The notes: a model not told the origin generated them from the sequence alone. 64,000 bases of DNA from Rahnella inusitata (GCF_003263515.1 NZ_JYDE01000024.1:62001-126000), one strand, 5' to 3'; shown: positions 9,667-18,212, numbered from the stretch's first letter. Numbers and translations are program-made.

Positions 9667-10092
9667 CCGTTACTACCTCCAAGACAGGGGAATATATCAA
9701 TGAATTTGTATCACTGGGATGGATACAAAACCCTTCACTACCAGGCCAACCGAATCCTATAAAATATGCATAGGCATTCAATGTTGACGAATACGCTGCC
9801 TGCGAATTAACCGTTTGGTTTTACGACGTAATCACGCGTGATGCAGAGTCAGAAGCATAGCGCCTGCAACCCCCGTGTACCAGCCTCCTGAGACAAAACC
9901 GGCGTTTATCGATTATTTATGCAAATTTGCTGTAGTCCGTCTGGCATTTTGGCCATTAACAAAGTGAAATATAGTGCAACATTGGGTAAACGGCAGCATA
10001 ACTTATCGTGAAAGCGAATAAAGGCAGCGGAGCCGTGGTTGATACGGCTCGCAGGGAAGGATCTTCAGAGGAGAGAGAAAGAGTAAAACGAA
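9667..10092. other. Intergenic region between potF and ybjN
   Basis: These 426 bases hold no credible gene. The potF side (9676-9680) has its ribosome-binding site, and the rest must contain the potF promoter. A short inverted repeat, AGCCGT/ACGGCT at 10031-10049, lies past the end of ybjN but has no T-run. I see no other supported element. Confidence 0.6.
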
Positions 10093-10578
10093 TCAGTGAA
10101 GAAAAGGCAGATTGACCGATGCCGCAGGTGCGCCGTCTTCTTCGTCATCACCGATAAACAGCAAGTCATTAGCATGGGCTTCGAGAATGATCATCGACAT
10201 CTGTTCTTCTGCCTGTTGCAGGAAGAAAGAGAACTGCTCATGCGTAACGCCCACCGCGATGGTCAGCGACTGGCAAACAATCAGCTTCGGCAGATTGTCA
10301 TCCTGAATATCCACGAAGGCTTTAATGGTCAGGGAGCTGGCATTGATCGAGCTTAAATCGGCTACCAGCGGGATAAGCGCCGTCGGTTTCACTTCGGCCA
10401 GCGCCGAGAATAAAATTACGTTGTCCACAATGTCGAGCTTGGCATCAAAAATGCCATCGAAATTCTGCATATGCGGCAGATGGAGAGCCTGACAGGAATC
10501 ACACTCGAAAAAAGAAATGCCCAGCTGATCAAGCCAGCGCCGTAGCAGCGCCAAATCAGGGACGATGAGCGAATCCAT
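10093..10578 (-). CDS. ybjN: YbjN family protein
   Basis: The 161-residue protein matches E. coli YbjN (158), a cytoplasmic protein of the type III secretion chaperone-like fold. In E. coli it affects motility, stress survival and exopolysaccharide through unknown biochemistry. Conserved blocks include FFECDSCQALHLPHMQNFDG and DDNLPKLIVCQSL. I chose ATG 10578 over the in-frame GTG at 10590 because MDSLIVPDL aligns with the E. coli start, and GTGAGGC sits at a good distance upstream. It follows rimK on the same strand as in E. coli. Confidence 0.93.
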   Translation of the reverse strand: MDSLIVPDLALLRRWLDQLGISFFECDSCQALHLPHMQNFDGIFDAKLDIVDNVILFSALAEVKPTALIPLVADLSSINASSLTIKAFVDIQDDNLPKLIVCQSLTIAVGVTHEQFSFFLQQAEEQMSMIILEAHANDLLFIGDDEEDGAPAASVNLPFLH

Positions 10579-10722
10579 AGAATGCCTCACGAGTTCAACA
10601 ACGAAAATAACCCCTACTCGCTACGCACACGGCGTTACGAAGGGGCGATAGCTTACGGAATTATACCGGCCAGCGCTACGATCAATACCGGGTTCGTCAA
10701 CATTAGGCCGATCAATTGAGAT

Positions 10723-11625
10723 TTAGCCGCCGGATTTTAAGCGAAAACCCGGTTTCGCACGTTGCTCGATGTAGTCGATCATCATCCCGGCGATGTCCAG
10801 CCCGGTGGTGGTTTCGATGCCTTCCAGCCCCGGCGAGGCGTTGACCTCCATCACCAGTGGCCCGCGATGCGCCCGCAGAATATCCACCCCGGCAATGTCC
10901 AGCCCGAGCGTCTGCGCAGCTTTGACGGCAATCTCTTTTTCCTCCGGCGTGATGTTTACCTTCGCCGCCGTTCCGCCGCGATGAAGATTGGAACGGAAGT
11001 CCCCCGGTTTAGCCTGCCGCTCGATCGCCGCGACCACGCGTTTGCCAATCACCAGACAGCGGATGTCCCGCCCCTGAGCCTCGCGGATATATTCCTGCAC
11101 CAGAATGTGCGCATTCAGCCCGCGAAACGCATCAATTACGCTTTCCGCCGCCTGACGGGTTTCCGCCAGCACCACGCCAATGCCCTGCGTGCCTTCCACA
11201 AGTTTCACCACCAGCGGTGCGCCACCGACCAGCGCAATGAGATCTGACGTATCGTCGGGCGCATTGGCAAATCCGGTGATCGGTAAATCAATCCCCTCCC
11301 GCGCCAGAATCTGCATCGAGCGTAATTTGTCGCGCGCACGGGTGATCGCCACCGATTCGTTGAGCGGAAAGCTGCCCAGCATTTCAAACTGACGCAGCAC
11401 TGCGGTGCCGTAAAAGGTGATAGCCGACCCGATGCGCGGGATCACCGCATGATAAATATCCAGCTGACGCCCGCGATAATGCACGCTCGGCGCGGCCGGA
11501 TTGATGTTCATATAGCATGACAACGGATCGATAATGTCGATCTCATGCCCCCGGCTCTGTGCCGCTTCCTTCAGGCGCTTGCACGAATACAAAGACCCGT
11601 CACGGGAAAGAATTGCAATCTTCAT
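10723..11625 (-). CDS. rimK: Ribosomal protein S6 modification protein RimK
   Basis: RimK is an ATP-grasp ligase that adds glutamates to the C-terminus of ribosomal protein S6. At 300 residues it is the same length as E. coli RimK. The ATP-grasp domain is visible from about residue 105, with [20 protein letters not shown] (nucleotide-binding loop), [23 protein letters not shown] and the Mg-binding ending [14 protein letters not shown]. It begins 18 bases after nfsA and is probably co-transcribed with it. Confidence 0.96.
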   Translation of the reverse strand: MKIAILSRDGSLYSCKRLKEAAQSRGHEIDIIDPLSCYMNINPAAPSVHYRGRQLDIYHAVIPRIGSAITFYGTAVLRQFEMLGSFPLNESVAITRARDKLRSMQILAREGIDLPITGFANAPDDTSDLIALVGGAPLVVKLVEGTQGIGVVLAETRQAAESVIDAFRGLNAHILVQEYIREAQGRDIRCLVIGKRVVAAIERQAKPGDFRSNLHRGGTAAKVNITPEEKEIAVKAAQTLGLDIAGVDILRAHRGPLVMEVNASPGLEGIETTTGLDIAGMMIDYIEQRAKPGFRLKSGG

Positions 11626-11643
11626 CCGACACTCCGTCGCCGA

Positions 11644-12366
11644 TTAGCGCGTTGCCCAGCCTTGTTTATGCAATGCGTCCAGCATAAACGGACGCTGTTC
11701 CTTTTTAAGCGTACGAACGATCAAATCACTCCAGGTATCGCGGCGGGCGTTGCTGTCGCGCTGAAGATAATATTCGCTCAGTTCTTCGTCATACTGCGCC
11801 AGCACGGCTTTATCCACCGGCTGATAACTGTTTTCATGCACCAGTAAAGACTGCGGCATGCGTGGCTTCACCTGATGATCCTGCGCAGGCGTGCCGATGC
11901 AGAAACCAAACAACGGCATGACAAATTTTGGCAATTTCAGCAGCGCCACAACGTCTTCGACCTGGTTGCGGATCCCGCCGATAAATACGCCACCGAGCCC
12001 CAGAGATTCCGCCGCTGTCATGGCGTTCTGCGCCATCAGTGCAGTATCAACGCAGCCCAGCAACAGTTGTTCTGCAAGACCCAGTTCCGCTTCAGGATTA
12101 ATCTGCTGATTACGGTTGAAATCGGCGCAGAAAACCCAAAATTCAGCGGCGCTGGCCACGTATTTTTGACCGCCGGTGTAGCCGACCAGTTTTTCGCGCA
12201 GTGCAGGACTGGTGATGCGGATAATTGAAGAGCATTGCAAAAAGCTGGACGTCGATGCGCCCTGAGCGGCGGCAATAATCGCCTCGCGCTGTTCGTCAGA
12301 CACAGGCTTATCGGTAAAAGCACGAATGGAGCGGTGTGAACGCAGGAGATCGATAGTCGGTGTCAT
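11644..12366 (-). CDS. nfsA: Oxygen-insensitive NADPH nitroreductase NfsA
   Basis: NfsA is an FMN enzyme that reduces nitroaromatics and quinones by two electrons with NADPH. From the ATG at 12366 it has 240 residues, exactly the E. coli length, starting MTPTIDLLRSHRSIRAF. The frame extends 10 codons further but with no family match. FMN-contacting segments are visible: HRSIRAF, SSFLQCSSIIRI, AAESLGLGGVFIGGIRN and the C-terminal NARRDTWSDLI. In E. coli nfsA is induced by SoxS. Here it is divergent from grxA, and no ybjC lies between them. Confidence 0.96.
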   Translation of the reverse strand: MTPTIDLLRSHRSIRAFTDKPVSDEQREAIIAAAQGASTSSFLQCSSIIRITSPALREKLVGYTGGQKYVASAAEFWVFCADFNRNQQINPEAELGLAEQLLLGCVDTALMAQNAMTAAESLGLGGVFIGGIRNQVEDVVALLKLPKFVMPLFGFCIGTPAQDHQVKPRMPQSLLVHENSYQPVDKAVLAQYDEELSEYYLQRDSNARRDTWSDLIVRTLKKEQRPFMLDALHKQGWATR

Positions 12367-12497
12367 GAAGAGTCCTTGGACTAAAAGTGTAAACATCAGC
12401 GCTCAATGATTGATGCACTGAGCACAGTTTGCAAGGTTTCGGGATCTAAATGCTGTAACAATGTGCAGTCCCTAAAAATACCAGCAGGTTCATTTGG

Positions 12498-12534
12498 ATA
12501 GGTCAAAGGTATCGGACTGACAGGTAATTCCTGC
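12498..12534 (+). promoter_or_regulatory. OxyR-like binding site upstream of grxA
   Basis: OxyR recognises two ATAGnTnnnAnCTAT half-palindromes 7 bases apart. At 12498-12512 the sequence ATAGGTCAAAGGTAT fits 9 of 10 defined positions. After exactly 7 bases, 12520-12534 (ACAGGTAATTCCTGC) fits 6 of 10. It sits about 110 bases upstream of grxA, a known OxyR target in E. coli. I matched this by eye; binding is inferred. Confidence 0.6.
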
Positions 12535-12645
12535 TTTTTTTTATGGTTTGCAACAGGCATAGTAGCGACATCAAAAAGGTGATGCAGTTAACAAAACGAA
12601 TCATTTCCTTTTCATTCATTTTTTAAAACAAACAAAGGAGTCTCC

Positions 12646-12912
12646 ATGTTTGCAGTAATTTTCGGGCGCCCTGGCTGTCCTTATTGTGTACGTGCAAAAG
12701 AGTTGGCTGAAAAACTGACTGAAGAACGTGATGATTTCAACTTCCGCTACATCGACATCCATGCAGAAGGCATCACCAAAGCCGACCTGGAAAAAACTGT
12801 CGGTAAACCGGTTGAAACGGTTCCACAAATTTTCCTCGATCAGCAACACATTGGCGGCTTCACTGATTTCGAAGCTTACGCGAAAGAACATCTGGCACTG
12901 TTCAGCAACTAA
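12646..12912 (+). CDS. grxA: Glutaredoxin 1
   Basis: Glutaredoxin 1 reduces ribonucleotide reductase, PAPS reductase and oxidised OxyR using glutathione. The 88-residue protein (E. coli 85) has the CPYC active site at residues 11-14 and the cis-proline/glutathione segment ETVPQIFLDQQHIGGFTD. A strong ribosome-binding site, AAAGGAGTCTCC, precedes the ATG. It is divergent from nfsA, carries an OxyR-like site upstream, and ends in a hairpin shared with convergent ybjM. Confidence 0.98.
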   Translation: MFAVIFGRPGCPYCVRAKELAEKLTEERDDFNFRYIDIHAEGITKADLEKTVGKPVETVPQIFLDQQHIGGFTDFEAYAKEHLALFSN

Positions 12913-13000
12913 TTGTTCTGCAATTAATCGTTCTGTAACGCTTGTCAGTCACTGAGCCGGTAATTCACTGGTTTAGTCAAAAAAAAGAAGATACACACAG

Positions 13001-13032
13001 CAAAAAGGCGCTCACTGAGCGCCTTTTCTTTT
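13001..13032. terminator. Bidirectional terminator between grxA and ybjM
   Basis: GGCGCTC (13007-13013), loop ACT, GAGCGCC (13017-13023), followed by TTTTCTTTT and preceded by a run of A on the other side. It can therefore stop transcription of both convergent genes. Confidence 0.9.
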
Positions 13033-13048
13033 AGCCAGAATCCAGTAT

Positions 13049-13423
13049 TTATCTCGGTTGCCTGAACTGCTGGTACACCGTAATCAGCAGCTGGACCAGC
13101 ATCGCGCCGAGCACACACCAGAATATCGCGCTGGTGGCGTAGGCGATTTCCTGCACCAGCGGACGTAAGCGAGGGAAAAACACCCAGCGAAGTAAAAAGC
13201 AAACGGGTATCGACGTCAGCCCGCCGATAAAAGAAGAAAATATCGGCGACTCCCTGGCAATCAGTGCCGTCACAATGCCGGGCAACAGGAAGAGCAGCAG
13301 ACCGTATTCAGGTCCGGGCGCGGTGGTTCTGACAACGATCCAACTATTTTTTAATGAAATAAAAATCACGATAAAAAATATACAGCAAAGTACAGGGGCT
13401 CTGACCGTGCGCCAAAGTGCCAT
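13049..13423 (-). CDS. ybjM: Inner membrane protein YbjM
   Basis: A 124-residue, very hydrophobic protein with four likely membrane segments (about residues 8-24, 40-58, 65-82 and 92-115). The pattern YGLLLFLLPGIVTALI and AIFWCVLGAMLVQLL resembles E. coli YbjM (125 residues), and position between grxA and ybjL is the same. Function is unknown in E. coli. It is convergent with grxA and divergent from ybjL. Confidence 0.85.
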   Translation of the reverse strand: MALWRTVRAPVLCCIFFIVIFISLKNSWIVVRTTAPGPEYGLLLFLLPGIVTALIARESPIFSSFIGGLTSIPVCFLLRWVFFPRLRPLVQEIAYATSAIFWCVLGAMLVQLLITVYQQFRQPR

Positions 13424-13750
13424 TTTACTTCCTCCCTAAAGTTGGCGAGTTTTCACAGGCTGTGTTCAATGCCTCTGATGCGTTCTGTTACCTGAATGAG
13501 CCTTCTGACTCCTTTCCCTGACGTGCCACGCAATCCCGCGTAACACAAATTAAGTGTTTACATCATTTTATCCGGGCTTTTCTCTGGCTGTAGAGACGTT
13601 CTGTGACTAAAATGACGCCCGAAACCTGCTTTTCCCCGTCGTCTGCACTGCGCAACCACGGTAAGAACGGGTTAGGATTTTTCTCTTTCTGAATTTATCC
13701 TTTACATTCTCCCATATCAAGAATTTGTTGGTAAACAATAAGTTATCCTT

Positions 13751-15433
13751 GTGAATATAAACGTCGCTAGTTTGTTAAACGGGAATTACATCCTGTTATT
13801 ATTTGTAGTTTTGGCGCTCGGTCTGTGCCTTGGAAAAGTGCGTCTGGGCTCTGTCCAGCTCGGAAATTCTATCGGCGTATTAGTGGTTTCCCTGCTTTTA
13901 GGCCAGCAACATTTCAGTATTAACACCGAAGCGCTAAATCTCGGCTTTATGCTGTTTATTTTCTGCGTCGGCGTTGAAGCCGGACCCAACTTTTTTTCGA
14001 TTTTCTTCCGCGACGGCAAAAACTACTTCATGCTGGCGCTGGTGATGGTCGGCACCGCCATGTTGCTGGCACTCGGACTTGGGCGGTTCTTCGGCTGGGA
14101 CATCGGCCTCACCGCCGGTATGCTCGCCGGTTCCATGACCTCCACGCCGGTGCTGGTGGGCGCGGGAGATACGCTGCGTAACACCATGGGCGGCAACAAA
14201 CTCCTCGGTCCTGAGCTCGATAACCTGAGCCTCGGCTACGCCCTGACCTATCTCATCGGGCTGGTCAGCCTGATCTTTGGCGCGCGCTACCTGCCAAAAC
14301 TGCAACACCAGGATTTACCAACCAGTGCCCAGCAAATCGCCCGCGAACGCGGTCTGGATACCGACAGCAAACGCAAAGTCTATCTGCCGGTTATCCGCGC
14401 CTACCGCGTTGGCCAGGAGCTGGTGGCATGGGCTGACGGCAAAAACCTTCGCGAACTGGGGATCTACCGCCAGACCGGATGCTATATCGAACGTATCCGC
14501 CGTAACGGGATTTTAGCGACGCCGGACGGTGACGCGGTGTTACAGGTAGGCGATGAGATTTCGCTGGTCGGCTATCCGGATGCACATTCGCGTCTTGATC
14601 CTAGTTTCCGCAACGGCAAAGAAGTCTTTGACCGCGACCTGCTCGATATGCGCATCGTGACCGAAGAAGTGGTGGTGAAAAACAATCATGCGGTCGGTAA
14701 ACGTCTGAGCCAGCTAAACCTCACCGATCAGGGTTGCTTCCTTAACCGCGTTATCCGCAGTCAGATAGAAATGCCGATCGACGACAGCATTGTGCTCAAT
14801 AAAGGCGATGTATTGCAGGTCAGCGGTGATGCACGTCGTGTAAAAAGTGTGGCAGACCGCATCGGGTTTATCTCCGTACACAGTCAGGTCACCGACCTGC
14901 TGGCCTTCTGTGCCTTCTTTATCGTCGGCCTGATGATTGGCCTCATCACCTTCCAGTTTAAAAACTTCAGCTTCGGCATTGGTAATGCCGCCGGTCTGCT
15001 GTTCGCCGGTATCATGCTCGGCTTCCTGCGTGCCAACCACCCTACTTTCGGTTATATCCCGCAAGGTGCGCTAAACATGGTGAAAGAGTTTGGCCTGATG
15101 GTCTTTATGGCGGGTGTCGGCCTGAGTGCCGGTGCGGGGATCAATAACGGACTGGGCGCCATCGGCGGACAGATGCTGATCTCGGGGCTTATCGTCAGCC
15201 TGGTGCCGGTTATCATCTGCTTCATCTTTGGAGCTTACGTCCTGCGGATGAACCGGGCCTTGCTGTTTGGCGCGATCATGGGAGCGCGAACCTGTGCGCC
15301 CGCGATGGAGATCATAAGTGATACCGCGCGAAGCAACATTCCGGCACTCGGTTACGCCGGAACCTACGCTATCGCTAACGTATTACTGACGCTGGCCGGG
15401 ACATTGATCGTGATCATCTGGCCGGGAGCATGA
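13751..15433 (+). CDS. ybjL: Putative transporter YbjL (AspT/YidE-type, TrkA-C domains)
   Basis: YbjL belongs to the aspartate:alanine exchanger family of inner-membrane transporters; its substrate is not established. The 560-residue protein (E. coli 561) has an N-terminal block of membrane helices (residues 10-180), two soluble TrkA-C (RCK_C) domains (about 200-370), and a second helix block to the end. The start is a GTG ([13 protein letters not shown]), as in close relatives. The 327 bases upstream hold no gene, so a long leader is possible. rybB follows at 15536. Confidence 0.95.
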   Translation: MNINVASLLNGNYILLLFVVLALGLCLGKVRLGSVQLGNSIGVLVVSLLLGQQHFSINTEALNLGFMLFIFCVGVEAGPNFFSIFFRDGKNYFMLALVMVGTAMLLALGLGRFFGWDIGLTAGMLAGSMTSTPVLVGAGDTLRNTMGGNKLLGPELDNLSLGYALTYLIGLVSLIFGARYLPKLQHQDLPTSAQQIARERGLDTDSKRKVYLPVIRAYRVGQELVAWADGKNLRELGIYRQTGCYIERIRRNGILATPDGDAVLQVGDEISLVGYPDAHSRLDPSFRNGKEVFDRDLLDMRIVTEEVVVKNNHAVGKRLSQLNLTDQGCFLNRVIRSQIEMPIDDSIVLNKGDVLQVSGDARRVKSVADRIGFISVHSQVTDLLAFCAFFIVGLMIGLITFQFKNFSFGIGNAAGLLFAGIMLGFLRANHPTFGYIPQGALNMVKEFGLMVFMAGVGLSAGAGINNGLGAIGGQMLISGLIVSLVPVIICFIFGAYVLRMNRALLFGAIMGARTCAPAMEIISDTARSNIPALGYAGTYAIANVLLTLAGTLIVIIWPGA

Positions 15434-15502
15434 CGTAACTCATTGAAGTGTAATGTGGGAAAATAAAATCAATAATTTTTTTATATTTTTGCCACATGAA
15501 AC

Positions 15503-15530
15503 GAACTTTTACAGAGGGCAGCAGTCTTAA
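15503..15530 (+). promoter_or_regulatory. SigmaE-type promoter of rybB
   Basis: GAACTT (15503-15508) and TCTTAA (15525-15530) are separated by 16 bases and lie 6 bases before the rybB first base at 15536. This fits the GGAACTT/GTCTAA consensus of sigmaE, which transcribes rybB in E. coli on envelope stress. Confidence 0.85.
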
Positions 15531-15535
15531 TTAAT

Positions 15536-15616
15536 GCCACTGCTTTTCTTTGAAGTCCCCAAATTTGGAGAGCCCGTGAATCCCGCCTTTTTAGGTTCAA
15601 GATTCCCGGGTTTTTT
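15536..15616 (+). ncRNA. rybB: RybB small RNA
   Basis: RybB is an Hfq-dependent, sigmaE-induced small RNA that represses outer-membrane porin mRNAs. The first 18 bases (GCCACTGCTTTTCTTTGA), which include the porin-pairing seed, match E. coli RybB as I remember it. The following GTCCCCA, GAGCCC, CCCGCC and GGTTCAAG blocks are also kept. The terminator stem is CCCG.GAATC pairing with GATTC.CGGG (15601-15610), then a T-run. It lies after ybjL as in E. coli. The last 17 bases are also the left copy of the prophage attachment repeat, so the RNA stays intact in the lysogen. Confidence 0.93.
15600..15616 (+). repeat. attL: 17-bp prophage attachment core in rybB 3' end
   Basis: AGATTCCCGGGTTTTTT occurs here and again at 24206-24222. 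The two copies bracket a segment with an integrase at one end, so they are the expected attL/attR cores. The core is the 3' half of the rybB terminator, which integration regenerates. Confidence 0.85.
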
Positions 15617-15772
15617 CTTTTCTGGATTTAAAATCATTTAAAATCAATATGCTAACCAACCATCTTGCGCTCATTGGCGACAAAGTGGCGACAGTGATAT
15701 TTTTAACTTTCTTTCCTTACATTTATTAAGGTAGTTTTGTAAGACTTGCGACGCTTAGATAAGGATTTTGTA

Positions 15773-16807
15773 ATGAGCACCTCCCCAGTACAAACCATTG
15801 ACGCCCAAAAATTATACGAAAATGCGTTAATATCTATACAACTCGGCATTGAAGATTTTGAAGAGTCAGAACGTGCAAGTGGAAATAAAGCGCGAACACT
15901 ATCATCTGTGAGAAATCTATTTGCCGGAATGCTACTTTTGTTCAAATACAAAATTGCAGCATCTGTAAATGATCCAGCGGATGCTTACGCGATAATCTTT
16001 AATCATCCAACTATCGTTCCTGAGTCTGATGGGAATGGCGGTATTAAATGGGTTCCGGATGGAAAATTTAAGAAAACAACTATCGATATTCTAGGTATTG
16101 AACAGCGTTTTAAAGGGTTTGGTATAAACGTTGATTGGTCTGTCATCAAACAATTGCAAGACTGCAGAAATCATCTTGAGCATTTACATCCTAAGCATAC
16201 ATATGGTGAGGTTAGTGGGTTTGTTGCTGAACTTTTCCCAGTTCTCAGTGATTTTATCAGTAATGAGCTTGGGCTAGTTCCGTCAGACGTTTTAGGTAGT
16301 GCTTGGGACACAATGCTTGCCCACAAGGACTTCTATAATGCCAAACTGGATGAGTGCGCAGATAGTTGGGAATTAGCATCAGTGCCATCAGGAGCAGAAT
16401 TCTACCTTAGTGATTGTCGTTGTAAAATGTGCAGTTCTGAGCTGTTGATGGCTGCTCAAGAGGACTTAGATTTAAATATTTCGGTAGAACACAATGAAGA
16501 CCAATTTAGATACCGCTGTGTAAACTGCGGTTATGCAGACCTAATTGCTCCTGAGTTATTGCACGCTATCTATGTTACAAACTATCAAGATTCACGTGAT
16601 GGCAGTGAACCAACTCTCGAACATTGCTATCAATGCAATCATGATACCTTCCTGATTCTTGAACAGAAGTGTGCGTGGTGTGATGCCGAACTCGAATATA
16701 ATGCATGTGAAATGTGCGGACAGGCTTTAACCCAAGAAGAACAAATCAATGGTGGCTTGTGTAGTGCTGATGAGTATTCACGGGAAAAATTCATGCGCGA
16801 AGATTGA
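15773..16807 (+). CDS. HEPN-like protein with C-terminal zinc ribbons
   Basis: I do not recognise a named family. The 344-residue protein starts at ATG 15773 with AAGGA upstream; an in-frame TTG at 15746 is less likely. The N-terminal half is mainly helical and contains R132-N133-x3-H137 (DCRNHLEHLH). This is the R-N-x3-H arrangement of HEPN ribonucleases, found in many toxins and abortive-infection proteins. The C-terminal third has five CxxC-type pairs (CKMC, CVNC, CYQC, CAWC, CEMC), suggesting two or three zinc ribbons. It is AT-rich, lies just inside attL, and is typical of prophage cargo. An RNase defence role is inference; the HEPN call needs a structure-based check. Confidence 0.7.
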   Translation: MSTSPVQTIDAQKLYENALISIQLGIEDFEESERASGNKARTLSSVRNLFAGMLLLFKYKIAASVNDPADAYAIIFNHPTIVPESDGNGGIKWVPDGKFKKTTIDILGIEQRFKGFGINVDWSVIKQLQDCRNHLEHLHPKHTYGEVSGFVAELFPVLSDFISNELGLVPSDVLGSAWDTMLAHKDFYNAKLDECADSWELASVPSGAEFYLSDCRCKMCSSELLMAAQEDLDLNISVEHNEDQFRYRCVNCGYADLIAPELLHAIYVTNYQDSRDGSEPTLEHCYQCNHDTFLILEQKCAWCDAELEYNACEMCGQALTQEEQINGGLCSADEYSREKFMRED

Positions 16808-16972
16808 GAAAATTTTTCAGTTTTAGGAAAACTATGGTTTCGTTCTAAGTTCATTTTCTTGTTTGTCTCCACATAGGGGTCACAGTCTGGGCCCTTAACT
16901 TATTGTTAGTAAATGGCATTTGATGTAATCTTCTATTCGCTTAAGTCCAATTCATAACGAGAGGAAATACAT

Positions 16973-17158
16973 ATGACGCAGCAAGCTATTGATTATTCAG
17001 TATATCGTGAGATTAAAACTTTTGTTGGCATCCGTAATGACTCCGAAATAAATAAGCTTCTTGAGACCAACCGTTGGAATATAATTGCTATTAGCAATGG
17101 TGTTGATGAGATGAACTATCCTATTACCAGTACTGTTTTGGGTAAAACGGCTTGCTGA
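16973..17158 (+). CDS. Small hypothetical protein (61 aa)
   Basis: A 61-residue ORF starting at ATG 16973 with a very good ribosome-binding site (GAGAGGAAATACAT). The peptide (MTQQAIDYSVYREIKTF...) is soluble, with no signal sequence, membrane segment or known motif; it ends in a lone cysteine. It lies 165 bases after the HEPN-like gene on the same strand and just before a terminator hairpin at 17263-17291. It is probably a real expressed cargo gene, possibly an accessory partner of its upstream neighbour. No function can be named. Confidence 0.55.
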   Translation: MTQQAIDYSVYREIKTFVGIRNDSEINKLLETNRWNIIAISNGVDEMNYPITSTVLGKTAC

Positions 17159-17262
17159 CCAATAGTCATTTCATTGAATTATTATTAGCAACCTATCAAT
17201 ACAAATCGCCGGTTATAGACTCATGTAAATTATACAAAATTTACTAAATAATTCAGTTGATG

Positions 17263-17291
17263 AAGCCATATTAAACGATGTGGCTTTTTTA
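17263..17291 (+). terminator. Terminator after the 61-aa gene
   Basis: AAGCCATA (17263-17270) pairs with TGTGGCTT (17279-17286, one G-T pair) and is followed by TTTTAT. It ends the + strand cargo transcript. Confidence 0.7.
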
Positions 17292-17375
17292 TAGCTTTTG
17301 ATTACTCATAACAAAATCAATTATAAATTACTTAGTCAGAATGGCTGTATTGATACCAGATTCAACAACTGTCAT

Positions 17376-17615
17376 TCAGAAGTGCTTGTAGTAATGTCCT
17401 ATCGCGCAATCATACGCTTCCCGCTCTGATTGCGGCGGAATGAATGCATGAGACACCCACCTTTTACCATCGTGATAAGCAACACCCCATTTCCTACCCA
17501 CCGGCCAGATCGCATACACCGGATTACCCTGCTGACCGAAAACATGTTCTCTGCTCAGTCTTTCGCCCTTGGACATGAAATAAATCATCGCGCTGCAAAT
17601 TTTCATCGACCGCAT
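17376..17615 (-). CDS. Small phage protein behind a LexA box (candidate SOS antirepressor)
   Basis: From ATG 17615 (AAAAGGGGG ribosome-binding sequence just upstream) the protein has 79 residues and starts MRSMKICSAMIYFM; the frame is open further upstream but crosses the operator. I do not recognise the sequence. A near-perfect LexA operator lies 49-64 bases upstream of the ATG, so it should be induced by DNA damage. It sits beyond the last late gene, near the distal att site, where phage 186 carries its LexA-controlled tum antirepressor operon. The repressor here is 186-like and has no self-cleaving domain, so a Tum-like role is plausible but inferred from position only. Confidence 0.6.
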   Translation of the reverse strand: MRSMKICSAMIYFMSKGERLSREHVFGQQGNPVYAIWPVGRKWGVAYHDGKRWVSHAFIPPQSEREAYDCAIGHYYKHF

Positions 17616-17661
17616 AAAACCCCCTTTTGCTGCTTTTGCTCTGACGTCTGAAAAATAACTA

Positions 17662-17681
17662 TACTGTATATAATTACAGCA
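17662..17681 (-). promoter_or_regulatory. LexA operator (SOS box)
   Basis: CTGT at 17664-17667 and ACAG at 17676-17679 are separated by eight bases, ATATAATT. This is the exact CTGT-N8-ACAG pattern with the TA-rich centre of the LexA consensus, and TA precedes CTGT as in the consensus. It overlaps the expected promoter of the 79-residue gene. Confidence 0.85.
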
Positions 17682-18167
17682 CATCAATTTCACAAATTTC
17701 AGTTTTACAAAATGTCCGCAAATCTCTTACAGGCTGCGCCCCGTCTGGCCTCCCTCCATTTCTACAGCTCACAGATTTGATCTTCTTAACGATCCACCCA
17801 TCAGACAAAAAGCAGGAATAAACCTTTAATTTCAGTTAGCTGTAATTTTTCCCTGATCCTCTGGAGATCCAGAAAACTGTAATTTACTGAAATTCTTTTC
17901 AATCTTTTCAGTTTGGGAATGACGGCGGCACCCCAGACACGGCGCGGGCTGGCGGTGTGGTTTGTAGATTTTCAAAACTGAAAAAAATTACTGACGCAAA
18001 AAGCGCAGGCGGGTGCGGTGTAGTGCAATTTCCGTGACGTCTTGCTTTGTTCCGTGGCCGCACGCAGCCCCCTGCTTTATCTGGCTGCGTGATCGTTTTA
18101 AAAGGTTTCACGGTGTGGGTGGAGGCATTGCGCGGCGCTGCGTGCGATTGAGGCGGGTTGTCTGCGG
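17682..18167. other. Prophage stretch without a recognisable gene
   Basis: Between the SOS box and the spike terminator I find no ORF with a ribosome-binding site or family match. The left part is AT-rich with short repeated words (CTGTAATTT, TTTTCAGTTT); the right part (from 17920) is GC-rich like late phage genes. It may be eroded distal phage DNA. No cos site or RNA gene is recognisable. Confidence 0.5.
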
Positions 18168-18173
18168 GCAATA

Positions 18174-18198
18174 AAAAACCCGCACTCGGCGGGTTTGA
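18174..18198 (-). terminator. Terminator of the truncated spike gene
   Basis: AAACCCGC (18176-18183) and GCGGGTTT (18189-18196) form an 8-bp stem with loop ACTCG. On the - strand the stem is followed by a T-rich tail, placing it directly after the spike gene. Confidence 0.85.
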
Positions 18199-18212
18199 TT
18201 TGGCGGATTCTG

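Noticed and set aside
15655-15729. Short frame next to attL reading GDKVATV, similar in style to integrase C-termini; possible remnant of a second integrase
   Set aside because: Only a handful of residues fit and no catalytic segment is present, so it cannot be separated from chance.
17908-18171. 87-codon ORF on the - strand in the prophage gap
   Set aside because: No ribosome-binding site, composition of non-coding DNA, no family resemblance, and it overlaps the spike terminator region.
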